28,659 nt of DNA from an uncultured Clostridia bacterium. Its GTDB lineage: Bacteria; Bacillota; Clostridia; Christensenellales; Aristaeellaceae. This document shows positions 7,898 to 15,448 of this stretch, piece after piece. The notes beneath the pieces were generated by a model, which saw only the letters and a program-made list of their open reading frames with translations, was not told where the DNA came from and did not search any database. Both the position numbers and the translations under genes were made by a program. The stretch lies in assembly GCA_937934775.1 (NCBI GenBank), contig CALGYL010000194.1, positions 1-28,659 on the forward strand, written 5' to 3'. Numbering within the stretch: position 1 is the stretch's first letter; the number at the start of each line of letters is the position of its first letter.

Positions 7898-8241
7898 GCG
7901 GCCGGTGTGGACGCTCCCAGCCTAGAGGAGCTTTTGGGGCTTTAGTAAACCGGTGGTTTTCTAAACCAGAAGAGAAAAGACAGTGTGCGCCCGAAATTCT
8001 CCGGAATTTTCGGGTGGCGCGCTGACTGATGGCGTAGTTACCGCTGCCGGTGTACGCACAGACAGCGGTAATTTCGCCTCTGGCGCACAGGTCGCCGGAG
8101 GCGGTGGAAGCAGAACGGGACCCCGTTGACATGATCATTCATGGCGCGCACGCCGCCGGAAACGAATGACGGGTACGGCGCGTTTTATCTTTACCGCGGA
8201 AACTCCCGGTACGGGGAGCTTCCGCAGTAGGCAAAGCCCCC
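7898..8241. other. Gene-free stretch with four stem-loops
   Basis: No convincing gene lies in these 344 bases. Four hairpins stand in a row: CCCGAAATTC/GAATTTTCGGG (7990-8014), a perfect nine-pair stem (8038-8046 with 8063-8071), CGCCTC/GAGGCG (8075-8080 with 8098-8103), and an 11-pair stem with one mismatch (8196-8225). None has a U-tract directly after it. A weak CGCCG/CGGCG hairpin before TTTTATCTTT near 8180-8192 could terminate the ferritin-like gene. The last hairpin lies just beyond the stop of the minus-strand gene at 8242. A structured non-coding RNA is possible but unproven. Confidence 0.4.
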
Positions 8242-8463
8242 CTATTTCCCCGTCAACCACTTGAAGAACCGGAACGGACGGGTGGCGTCCGCCCGGGCCC
8301 GTTCGTATTTACCATACGTGCCGCCGGTCAGCATGTTGAGCGCCTTGCGCTTGCGCCCGGACGCCGTGGTTGGGACGCCCGTCGCCTTGGCGATGCGGCG
8401 CTTCAACTGGGTGATGCCCAGGATGCTGTTGAGGGACGGCCTTCTTCTGGGTGTGAACTTCAC
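8242..8463 (-). CDS. Small very basic protein, 73 residues
   Basis: The GTG start at 8463 is chosen because AGAGGGGG (8478-8471 on the minus strand) lies seven bases upstream; the open frame extends further but without such a site. The 73-residue product has 11 Arg, 8 Lys and only 2 acidic residues, a predicted amphipathic segment at about 10-27 (SLNSILGITQLKRRIAK) and a hydrophobic/aromatic end (PFRFFKWL). There is no signal peptide or membrane helix. I do not recognise the family. The charge suggests a nucleic-acid, ribosome or anionic-surface partner, which is inference only. It is divergent from the TIM-barrel gene at 8619. The clean ribosome binding site argues that it is real. Confidence 0.65.
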   Translation of the reverse strand: MKFTPRRRPSLNSILGITQLKRRIAKATGVPTTASGRKRKALNMLTGGTYGKYERARADATRPFRFFKWLTGK

Positions 8464-8537
8464 GGAAAATCCCCCTCTCGAAGATGTGTGATGGCTACAT
8501 GATCGAATGACATCGCCCGCCGTGCAACGCGTTTTGC

Positions 8538-8566
8538 TTGAAATGCGCGCGGCCCGGTGGTATATT
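8538..8566 (+). promoter_or_regulatory. Sigma-A promoter for the TIM-barrel gene
   Basis: -35 TTGAAA (8538-8543), 17-base spacer, -10 TATATT (8561-8566) with an extended TGG at 8558-8560. This is one of the best promoter matches in the window. Confidence 0.8.
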
Positions 8567-8618
8567 GGCACAGTACCGCGCGGTTTTCACGTGCCGCGCT
8601 TTGAAAGGAGCCATCCTG

Positions 8619-9407
8619 ATGCCAATCGATTTCGGCATGCCGACGCTTCTGGAACTGGATACGATCGAGGACTGCGCGGCGCTGGCCGTGGAACTGGGCC
8701 TCGATTTTATTGAGATCAACATGAATATGCCGCTCTACCAGGTGGAGCGTATGAACGCGGAGGCGCTTCGGCGGGCGTCGGCGGACAAACTGTACTTCAC
8801 GTTTCATCTGGACGAAAATTTTAACCCCTCTGACTTCAACCGCGGCGTGGCGGAGGCGTATGTCAGGACCGCGATGGAAACCATCCGTCTGGCCCGGGCG
8901 ATCGGCGCGCCGGTGGTCAACCTGCACATGGCGGAGGGCATCGCCTTCAAACTGCCCGACCGAAAGGTACACCTGTTTGAAAAATACCGGCCGCAGTATC
9001 TTCAGGGAATGATGGAATTCCGGGAAGCCTGTCGCGAGGCGGCGGGGGAGAGTGGCGTCAAAATCTGTCTGGAGAACACGGACAGTTTCCAGCCGTTTAT
9101 GCGGGAAGCCATCGAAATGCTTCTGGAGTGCGACTGCTTCCAATTGACGCTGGACATCGGCCACAGCCACTGCGCGGGCGGTGTGGACGAAGCGTTCTTC
9201 CTCACGCATGCGGACAGGCTTGCCCACATGCACATCCATGACGCGGAGGGCGGCCGCTGTCATCTGGTGCTGGGCGGCGGCGAGATCGATCTTGCCGAAA
9301 GGCTGGCGCTGGCGGCAAGGCGAAATTGCCGCTGCGTGGTCGAGACAAAGTCGGTCGAAGGGTTGCGCGCTTCGGTCGGTTGGCTGAAAAAAGGCGGGTA
9401 TCTATAG
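8619..9407 (+). CDS. Sugar phosphate isomerase/epimerase-like TIM barrel
   Basis: A 262-residue member of the xylose-isomerase-like/AP endonuclease 2 TIM-barrel superfamily. Typical barrel motifs include the N-terminal DFIEIN, NLHMAEG in the middle strands, CLENTDSF (a metal-ligand Glu context), LTLDIGHSH and the HMHIHDAEGG segment near the C-terminus, which together supply Glu/Asp/His metal ligands. Relatives isomerise or epimerise sugars, inositol derivatives or ketoacids; the substrate is not evident. The ATG at 8619 follows AAAGGAG by eight bases. The gene has its own promoter and converges with the membrane protein at 9486. It lies near, but is separated from, the hexuronate operon. Confidence 0.85.
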   Translation: MPIDFGMPTLLELDTIEDCAALAVELGLDFIEINMNMPLYQVERMNAEALRRASADKLYFTFHLDENFNPSDFNRGVAEAYVRTAMETIRLARAIGAPVVNLHMAEGIAFKLPDRKVHLFEKYRPQYLQGMMEFREACREAAGESGVKICLENTDSFQPFMREAIEMLLECDCFQLTLDIGHSHCAGGVDEAFFLTHADRLAHMHIHDAEGGRCHLVLGGGEIDLAERLALAARRNCRCVVETKSVEGLRASVGWLKKGGYL

Positions 9408-9485
9408 ACGAGCTTGCGGGCGGCGGGCCGCGTTCGGGCTCGGCGGCAGTCTGTCTCGGAAACAGCGAGTCTCCTTGAGCGACTC

Positions 9486-10169
9486 TCAGGGCATGAACGG
9501 CAGTTTTACGCCGATCAGGCCGATGATGACGATGCCAACCAGCGACAGGGCGACAAGGCCCATGAAAACGCCAAGGAAAACGCTCATGCCGTCCGCGCGG
9601 GGGAGATCCGCCTCGGGCTTCAGATCTTGAAGCGCGGGGTCGTTTGCCAAGCCCAAATCATCGTCCGCCTCCGGTTCAAGGTCGTCCTCGTCCGGCAAAT
9701 CGCCCCCGTCGTCCAGATCATCCGGCAGATCCGCATCCATAAGCGCGTCCGGGTCGTCCATCTCGGGGAGCGTTTCGTTTAGTAGATCCAGCGCGGGATC
9801 ATCCGCCGCGTTTGCATGGTCCGCTTGCCGTCTCTGTGTTCGTGGAAGGAAAAAGTTCGCCAGCGCAAAAAGTGCGAGCGCCAGCGGGATCGAGTACAGC
9901 TGCGGGGTAAACGGCGCCGATGCGCAGAACAGGATCGCCGCCGCCAGCGCGGCGCCCCGGCGGATCGACGCGAACGCGATCCAGTTCAGGAGAACGGCGA
10001 TGCCTGTCAGGGCGATCGCGGGCAGCAGGATGGCCAGACGGATTTCATAGCCCGCCACTTGCAGTTGTAGCATTCGCGGGCTGACCGTCCGCCAAAGGGC
10101 GTAGCCCTGGTAGATCAGGTATATGGAGCCGACCAGGGAACCGATGAGCGCGAGTATGGAGCGCTTCAT
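9486..10169 (-). CDS. Membrane protein with long acidic linker
   Basis: A 227-residue protein of unknown family. The start ATG at 10169 has AAAGGGAGG just upstream. Residues 1-110 contain about four hydrophobic helices (roughly 5-25, 42-66, 72-84 and 90-108). Residues about 116-194 are a low-complexity, Asp/Glu/Pro/Leu-rich acidic segment with repeated DDL and LPD units and almost no basic residues. Residues about 195-222 form a final hydrophobic helix. The acidic linker is likely disordered. No enzyme motif is seen. A strong promoter drives it alone. It could be a scaffold or envelope protein; the function is unknown. Confidence 0.75.
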   Translation of the reverse strand: MKRSILALIGSLVGSIYLIYQGYALWRTVSPRMLQLQVAGYEIRLAILLPAIALTGIAVLLNWIAFASIRRGAALAAAILFCASAPFTPQLYSIPLALALFALANFFLPRTQRRQADHANAADDPALDLLNETLPEMDDPDALMDADLPDDLDDGGDLPDEDDLEPEADDDLGLANDPALQDLKPEADLPRADGMSVFLGVFMGLVALSLVGIVIIGLIGVKLPFMP

Positions 10170-10233
10170 GCCAAGCCTCCCTTTCTGGTGGCGCGAATGG
10201 GCGGACTGAGCGCCCGCCCCGTGCCTTGACACC

Positions 10234-10261
10234 ACTATAGCAAAAAAAACCAGTCTGTCAA
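10234..10261 (-). promoter_or_regulatory. Strong sigma-A promoter for the acidic-linker membrane protein
   Basis: Read on the minus strand: -35 TTGACA (10261-10256), 16-base spacer containing a T8 run, -10 TATAGT (10239-10234) preceded by TGC, making an extended -10. An inverted GGGCG/CGCCC repeat lies in the leader before the ribosome binding site. Confidence 0.8.
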
Positions 10262-10326
10262 CTGTGGCATGTAAAATGCGGGAAGAATAGCGCAACGTTA
10301 TATTTCGCATTTTTTGCCGGGACGGC

Positions 10327-10355
10327 TTGAAAATCGCTTCGCCCGGCGGTATCGT
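10327..10355 (+). promoter_or_regulatory. Promoter of the fluoride riboswitch transcript
   Basis: -35 TTGAAA (10327-10332), 17-base spacer, -10 TATCGT (10350-10355) would start transcription at about 10361, the first base of the aptamer. An overlapping TATAGT (10355-10360) is a better hexamer but would start inside the aptamer and lacks a -35 at good spacing. Confidence 0.5.
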
Positions 10356-10360
10356 ATAGT

Positions 10361-10430
10361 GGGGATGAAACACGCCCCGGGCTTGCCCCATACCTTAGTA
10401 AAGCTGATGACTCCCAAAGGCCGTCAGCTT
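10361..10430 (+). promoter_or_regulatory. Fluoride riboswitch (crcB motif)
   Basis: The GGGGATG start pairs with a CGCCCC block (10373-10378). The conserved CTGATGACTCCCA stretch (10403-10415), preceded by the small CTTAGTAAAG hairpin, is the crcB-motif signature. Directly after it AAGCTGAT (10401-10408) can pair with GTCAGCTT (10423-10430), and a T-rich ATATTTT follows. This alternative hairpin would disrupt the aptamer and looks like an apo-state transcription terminator (inference). It sits 23 bases before the fluoride exporter start, which is the expected partner. Confidence 0.82.
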
Positions 10431-10453
10431 GCGTCATATTTTGGAGGACCAGC

Positions 10454-10819
10454 ATGCGCGCTTGCATCGTCGTGGGCATCGGAGGGTTTCTGGGCACCGT
10501 TTGCCGTTATCTGATGACGCTGATTCCCGTTTCTGAGAAAACCGCCTTTCCGGTCGTCACCCTCGCCATCAACGTTCTGGGTTCGCTTCTGATCGGGATC
10601 CTTGCGGGCCTGACCGCGAGGTACGAGGGGATCGACACAAATCTGATGACCTTCCTCCGGATTGGCATCTGCGGCGGGTTTACGACCTTTTCCACGTTTG
10701 CGCTGGAAGCCACCAATCTGATGGGCAATGGGAAACTGTGGATGAGCGTTGCGTACATGGCGCTCAGCCTGATTCTCGGTATCCTTGCGGTGCTTGCGGG
10801 CAAGGCCATCGTTGCCTGA
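10454..10819 (+). CDS. crcB: Fluoride exporter CrcB/Fluc
   Basis: A 121-residue Fluc-type fluoride channel with four membrane helices and the usual length for the family. Family landmarks include GGFLGTxCRY at 10-19 with the conserved Arg, the pore Asn40 in the LAIN/GS segment, and GGFTTFSTF at 74-82, which carries the central Na+-site turn and the Phe-box residues F79 and F82. Fluc proteins work as antiparallel dual-topology dimers; a single gene here implies a homodimer. GGAGG lies six bases before the ATG. Expression is probably switched on by fluoride through the riboswitch at 10361-10430. It removes fluoride that accumulates as HF. Confidence 0.95.
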   Translation: MRACIVVGIGGFLGTVCRYLMTLIPVSEKTAFPVVTLAINVLGSLLIGILAGLTARYEGIDTNLMTFLRIGICGGFTTFSTFALEATNLMGNGKLWMSVAYMALSLILGILAVLAGKAIVA

Positions 10820-10930
10820 CGAATCGGCCGCAGACGACTGGCGCGGGGCGCATCTCTGTGAATCCAGGCGTCAAAACAGTAAACGCATGAAAAGAAAGGA
10901 TAATTATACGGTTTCCATTTGAAAAAAGCG

Positions 10931-10960
10931 TTACGCATCGCATGCAAACTGTATTATAAT
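10931..10960 (+). promoter_or_regulatory. Promoter for the seven-helix cyclase
   Basis: -35 TTACGC (10931-10936), 18-base spacer, consensus -10 TATAAT (10955-10960). The ribosome binding site GGGAGG follows at 11011-11016. Confidence 0.6.
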
Positions 10961-11024
10961 GGGATGACGGCACATTTAAACGGAGGACGGCCCGCGCCAT
11001 CCGTCCGCATGGGAGGTGCGATGA

Positions 11025-12212
11025 GTGGACACGTATCTGCGCGTCGACGTTGACTTTGTCGCAGCGGCGCTTTTGTCGATTGTCTATTACATCGCATACC
11101 GCCGGCTGGACAAGGCGGACGCCTTTAACCGTCTGTTCTTCTACGGCTGCGCGATGATCATCACGGCGCTGCTGTTTGAAGCCGCCACCTGCTTCATCAA
11201 CGGGCATCCCTCGGTCTGGCTCAACGTGCTATCCAACATCATGCACGTATTCCTGTTCGCGGTGCCGCCGATCCTGACCTATTATTGGTTTCTCCTGGCC
11301 AAGACACTGACCGAGCGCACCAGCGTGCGCGACATGAAGGCGAGATGGCCGCACCTGATCCCTGTGGCGTTCAACGCGGTGTTGTCGATTCTGTCGCCGT
11401 TTTTTCACTGGATCTTCTACATTGACGTAAACGGGGTGTATCACCGCGGGCCGCTCTTTATCGTCGCGCTGGTCATATCCTATATGTACCTGCTGCTGGG
11501 GTTTTTATTGCTGCTTCACAGACGCAAAAAACTGCTCCAGCAGGAGTTTCTTTTTCTGATGCTGTTTTGCCTGATGCCGATGGTCGGAGGGCTTTTGCAG
11601 GGCATTTTCTACGGGCCGCTTCTGATGTGGTCCTGCAGCGCGGGCGGACTGATCGTTATGTACCTGTTTCTGCAGGAACGCATGGCGCAGACGGACAGCC
11701 TGACCGGGGCCTGGACGCGAGGCTCCTTTGAATACTATATCGGCCAACTGCTGCAGAGCGACAGCGGCAGGCTCTTTGGCCTCCTCTACGCCGACATTGA
11801 CGAATTCAAGGCCATCAACGACCGCTACGGGCACTCGGAAGGCGATCATGCCATCCGGGTGTTTGCGGAGACCGCGAAGCGGGTGCTGCGCAAGGGCGAC
11901 GCCATCGCCCGCGTGGGCGGCGATGAATTCGCCATCCTGATCAACGTAGATTCTCAGGAAAGCCTGGAGGCGGTGACCGCAAGGATTGATTCCGAGCTGG
12001 CGCTGTACAATCGCACCTCCGGCAAGCCCTATGCCTTGACCTGCAGCATCGGCGCGGAGATGTTCCGGCAGACATCGGATTGCCGGGTGGACGACCTAAT
12101 CCGGCGTGTCGACTGGCTGATGTATTGCAAGAAGCATGAAAAAAAGGGCGAACCCAGCGAGACGCCGAAAGCCCCGGTGGAAAAACGCGGGCTTGCGAAG
12201 CCGGCGTCCTGA
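11025..12212 (+). CDS. Seven-helix membrane GGDEF diguanylate cyclase
   Basis: A 395-residue membrane-bound diguanylate cyclase. About seven hydrophobic helices (roughly 8-27, 38-57, 64-92, 108-130, 141-162, 172-194 and 198-216) form an N-terminal sensory unit. The cytosolic GGDEF domain starts near residue 220, with an intact loop GGDEF at 298-302 and I-site RKGD at 289-292, five residues before it. This points to active, product-inhibited c-di-GMP synthesis. The GTG start at 11025 is supported by GGGAGG eight bases upstream; the ATG at 11021 is in another frame and ends quickly. The last 25 residues are Lys/Pro-rich. No clear terminator separates it from the hexuronate operon 93 bases downstream, so read-through is possible. 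Confidence 0.92.
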   Translation: MDTYLRVDVDFVAAALLSIVYYIAYRRLDKADAFNRLFFYGCAMIITALLFEAATCFINGHPSVWLNVLSNIMHVFLFAVPPILTYYWFLLAKTLTERTSVRDMKARWPHLIPVAFNAVLSILSPFFHWIFYIDVNGVYHRGPLFIVALVISYMYLLLGFLLLLHRRKKLLQQEFLFLMLFCLMPMVGGLLQGIFYGPLLMWSCSAGGLIVMYLFLQERMAQTDSLTGAWTRGSFEYYIGQLLQSDSGRLFGLLYADIDEFKAINDRYGHSEGDHAIRVFAETAKRVLRKGDAIARVGGDEFAILINVDSQESLEAVTARIDSELALYNRTSGKPYALTCSIGAEMFRQTSDCRVDDLIRRVDWLMYCKKHEKKGEPSETPKAPVEKRGLAKPAS

Positions 12213-12305
12213 AGGCCGGTCAAATATCAAGTATCCCGACGCTTCCGGGCGGCCCTCCGCCGCCAGATGATTCCGGATGCGCCAATGAACGCCGGAGGAT
12301 TTCCC

Positions 12306-13235
12306 ATGCCGCTTTCATTTTCCGTGCCCTATCCAAAACAAGTGCGCGTGATCGTACACACCGACTGCAAAAATGAGGCCGACGACCAGTTCGCGCTGGC
12401 GCATCACCTGATGACGCCCATGTTTGACGTGCGCGGCATCGTCGCGGGCCACTTTGAACTGGGCAACGCGCGCTACGGCAAGGGCAACACCAACAAGGCC
12501 AGCTACGAGGAGATCGGGCGTGTGCTGGAACTGATGGGGCTGGAAGGACGATACCCGGTTGTGCTGGGCGCGCCTCAGCCCATGGAGGGTGAGACGACGC
12601 CCATCGACTCGGAGGGTGCGCGGCTGATCATCCGGGAGGCCATGCGGGACGATGAGCGCCCGCTGTTTGTCGCGCTTCAGGGCGCGATTACCGACCTTGC
12701 GTGCGCGCTTCTTCTGGAGCCCCGCATCGCGGGACGGCTGACCGCGATCTGGATTGGCGGCGGCGCGTGGCCCGAGGGCGGCGAGGAATTCAACCTGATG
12801 AACGACATCCACGCGGCGAACGCCGTGTTCCAGTCGGAAGCTGCGCTCTGGCAGGTGCCGCGGGACGTGTACAAACAGGTAAACGTCACGCTGGCTGAGT
12901 TGGAATACCGCGTCGTGCCCTGCGGGGCGCTGGGGGCGTACCTGTTCCGGCAGATGGTGGAGCTGAACGATCGAATGGGCGAGGCTCTCCGCTGGCCCCA
13001 CGGCGAGAGCTGGTGTCTCGGCGACCAGCCCACCGTCTCATTGCTTCTGGAGGACAAGCAGCGCAGAAACTATACGCTGCGGCCCGCGCCGCGCGTTGCG
13101 CCTGACATGCGCTACCTGCACGATCAGGGCTACCGGCCGATCCGGGTGTACCACACGGTGGACGTTCGCCTGACAATGGAGGATTTCTACGCCAAGCTCG
13201 CCCTGAACTACGGCGAAAGGCGGCGTTCAGACTGA
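12306..13235 (+). CDS. Nucleoside-hydrolase-like protein (IUNH superfamily)
   Basis: A 309-residue member of the inosine/uridine-preferring nucleoside hydrolase fold. The N-terminal calcium-binding motif, normally DTDPGxDD, reads TDCKNEADDQ here (Asp20, Asp26, Asp27), keeping the acidic ligands but with an altered loop. VALQGAITDLA matches the family's GPLTNLA segment, and EEFNLMNDIHAA matches the substrate-binding EFNxxxDPEAA. Such enzymes hydrolyse N-ribosides, but this divergent version could act on another glycoside. The ATG at 12306 was chosen for GGAGG seven bases before it, over an upstream in-frame ATG at 12267. It is the first gene of the hexuronate run, 34 bases before kdgK, so a link to sugar-acid catabolism is inferred. 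Confidence 0.85.
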   Translation: MPLSFSVPYPKQVRVIVHTDCKNEADDQFALAHHLMTPMFDVRGIVAGHFELGNARYGKGNTNKASYEEIGRVLELMGLEGRYPVVLGAPQPMEGETTPIDSEGARLIIREAMRDDERPLFVALQGAITDLACALLLEPRIAGRLTAIWIGGGAWPEGGEEFNLMNDIHAANAVFQSEAALWQVPRDVYKQVNVTLAELEYRVVPCGALGAYLFRQMVELNDRMGEALRWPHGESWCLGDQPTVSLLLEDKQRRNYTLRPAPRVAPDMRYLHDQGYRPIRVYHTVDVRLTMEDFYAKLALNYGERRRSD

Positions 13236-13269
13236 GCCGGGGCGTGCGCTCGATGCGGGAGGAAGAAGC

Positions 13270-14277
13270 ATGCGGGTCATTTCATTCGGGGAGATCATGC
13301 TCAGGCTTGCGCCGGAAGGGTACAACCGCTTTGTGCAGGCGTCTGGCTTTCAGGCAGCGCCGGGCGGAAGCGAGGCGAACGTGGCGGTGTCGCTGGCCAA
13401 TTTCGGCGTGGACGCGGCCTTTGTCACCAAACTGCCCGCCCATGAGATCGGCCAGCTGCTGGTCAACGGCCTTCGCGCCTTCGGCGTGGACACCCGGTTG
13501 ATTGTGCGCGGCGGCGAGCGTGCGGGGCTTTACTTCTGCGAAAAGGGCGCCAGCCAGCGGCCCTCAAAGGTGCTCTACGACCGCGCCGGTTCGGCTATCG
13601 CCACTGCGGACCGGTCCGACTTCGACTGGGCGGGGATCCTCTCCGGCGCGGACTGGTTCCACTTCAGCGGCATCACGCCCGCTCTGGGCGGCAATTTAGA
13701 GGCAATCCTTCGGGACGCGTTGGAAGCGGCGAAGAAAGCCGGATGCACCGTCTCCTGCGACCTCAACTATCGGAAGAACCTGTGGAGCCTGGAGCGGGCT
13801 GGACAGGTGATGACCGGCCTGATGCCCTTTGTGGACGTGCTGATCGCAAACGAGGGGCAGGCGGCGGACCTCTTCGGCATTCGCGCGGCGGAAAACGGCG
13901 CGGGGGAACGGGCGGCGTATGAAAGCGTCGCCCGGCAGCTCGCGGCGCGGTTTGGGTTTCAGAAGGTGGGCATCACCCTGCGGGAATCGCTGTCGGCCAG
14001 CGATAACCTGTGGGCGGGCATGCTGCTGGACGGCGGAGAATGTCATTTCTCCCGCAAGTACGCGCTGCACATTGTGGACCGGGTCGGCGGCGGCGATAGC
14101 TTTGCCGCCGGGCTAATCTACGCCTGCCTCAGCGGATACGAGCCGCTTCGGGCGATTGAATTCGCGGTGGCGGCGGGGGCGCTCAAGCATTCCGTCGAGG
14201 GCGACTTTGGCCACGCCTCGCTGGACGAGGTGCGCGTTCTGGCGGACGGAGACGGCAGCGGCCGCGTACTGCGGTAG
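13270..14277 (+). CDS. kdgK: 2-keto-3-deoxygluconate kinase (PfkB family)
   Basis: A 335-residue PfkB/ribokinase-family sugar kinase, best read as KDG kinase (KDG + ATP to KDPG). The N-terminal GEIMLRL start and the PGGSEANVAVSLA substrate-binding stretch are typical of KdgK. The catalytic PfkB signature DRVGGGDSF has Asp276 as base and the anion hole at 273-275. The ATG is preceded by GGGAGGAAG. It lies between the nucleoside-hydrolase-like gene (34-base gap) and the aldolase-family gene (102-base gap). The neighbours uxaB, uxaC and uxaA make KDG, which supports the assignment over fructokinase or another PfkB member. Confidence 0.88.
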   Translation: MRVISFGEIMLRLAPEGYNRFVQASGFQAAPGGSEANVAVSLANFGVDAAFVTKLPAHEIGQLLVNGLRAFGVDTRLIVRGGERAGLYFCEKGASQRPSKVLYDRAGSAIATADRSDFDWAGILSGADWFHFSGITPALGGNLEAILRDALEAAKKAGCTVSCDLNYRKNLWSLERAGQVMTGLMPFVDVLIANEGQAADLFGIRAAENGAGERAAYESVARQLAARFGFQKVGITLRESLSASDNLWAGMLLDGGECHFSRKYALHIVDRVGGGDSFAAGLIYACLSGYEPLRAIEFAVAAGALKHSVEGDFGHASLDEVRVLADGDGSGRVLR

Positions 14278-14379
14278 CGCGCAACGGAGCTTGAACATGA
14301 AAATGCGAATGCGGCGCTCCGGACGATGGCGCGCCGTATGGTTTCGACCGCGGGAAGCGGATCAAAGGGGGGAGTGCGC

Positions 14380-15444
14380 ATGAAGGCAGAACAGCTGGAA
14401 ACGCCCGCGTTGGTTCTGGACATGGACGTGATGGAGGAGAACATCCGTGCGATGCAAGCCTTGCTGGAAGGCACAGGCATCGCGCTCAGGCCACACTACA
14501 AGTCCCACAAGTGCGTTGACCTGGCCTGGCGGCAGATGGAGGCGGGTGCGAAGGGCATCACCTGCGCCAAGCTCGGGGAAGCGGAGGACCTGGCGCAGGC
14601 GGGGATCGGCGACATCCTGATCGCCAACCAGATCGTGGACCCCGCCAAGATCGCGCGCCTTGCGACCCTTGCCGGCCAGTGCCGCCTGACCGTCTGCGTG
14701 GATGACCTTGACAACGTGCGCGCCCTCTCCCGGGCGGCGGAAGCGGCGGGGACGACTCTTCACTGTCTGGTCGAGTACGACGCGGGCATGAAGCGCTGCG
14801 GCGCCCGGACGAAAGAGGCGTTTCTGCGGCTGGCCCAGGCGGTGATTGCCTCGCCGGGGCTTTCCTTCGAGGGCATCCAGGCCTACGCCGGCAACCTGTC
14901 CCATGAGGAGGACCGGGAGAAACGCCGGCGGGAGGCAGAGGCGGTCGAGCAGAAGCTCCGGGAGATGATCGCGTATCTGACCGATCACTTTGTATCCGTC
15001 AAGGAAGTCAGCGGCGTGAGCACCGGAACCGTCGAATTCAAACGCCGTGGCGGCGTGTATACCGAGATCCAGGCGGGCAGCTATCTGCTCATGGACGCGG
15101 CCTACGCCCGGCTGAACCCGGGCTTCCGGCAGGCGCTTTTCATTTATGCGACGGTGGTCAGTACGTCCGGCGAACGCGTCGTGACCGACGCGGGAATGAA
15201 GAGTTGCGCAACCGATCAGGGCGCGCCGGTCTACGAGGCGTATCCCGGCGCTTTGGTCTCTATGAGCGAGGAGCACGCCGCCTTCCCGGCTGACCCGGAA
15301 AAACCCTGCCGCGTGGGCGACCGCCTGCGGGCGATCCCCGGCCACGGCTGCACGACAGTCAATCTGCATGAACAGATATACATTATGCGCGGCGGCGTCA
15401 TCGAAGGCTGCATGCCGGTGACCAGCCGCGGAAAGAGCAGGTGA
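14380..15444 (+). CDS. D-threonine-aldolase/DSD1-family PLP enzyme
   Basis: A 354-residue fold-type III PLP enzyme of the D-threonine aldolase/D-serine dehydratase (DSD1-like) family. Residues 34-44 hold RPHYKSHK, in which Lys41 is the predicted Schiff-base lysine. The C-terminal metal motif HGC (His322, Cys324) matches the divalent-metal site of this family. Known members cleave beta-hydroxy-D-amino acids or dehydrate D-serine or D-3-hydroxyaspartate. It sits between kdgK and uxaB, four bases before the latter, so it is co-transcribed with galacturonate catabolism although no step of that pathway needs it. The ATG at 14380 is set by AAGGGGGGAG; an in-frame ATG at 14326 lacks such a site. The physiological substrate is unknown. 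Confidence 0.85.
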   Translation: MKAEQLETPALVLDMDVMEENIRAMQALLEGTGIALRPHYKSHKCVDLAWRQMEAGAKGITCAKLGEAEDLAQAGIGDILIANQIVDPAKIARLATLAGQCRLTVCVDDLDNVRALSRAAEAAGTTLHCLVEYDAGMKRCGARTKEAFLRLAQAVIASPGLSFEGIQAYAGNLSHEEDREKRRREAEAVEQKLREMIAYLTDHFVSVKEVSGVSTGTVEFKRRGGVYTEIQAGSYLLMDAAYARLNPGFRQALFIYATVVSTSGERVVTDAGMKSCATDQGAPVYEAYPGALVSMSEEHAAFPADPEKPCRVGDRLRAIPGHGCTTVNLHEQIYIMRGGVIEGCMPVTSRGKSR

Positions 15445-15448
15445 GCGC

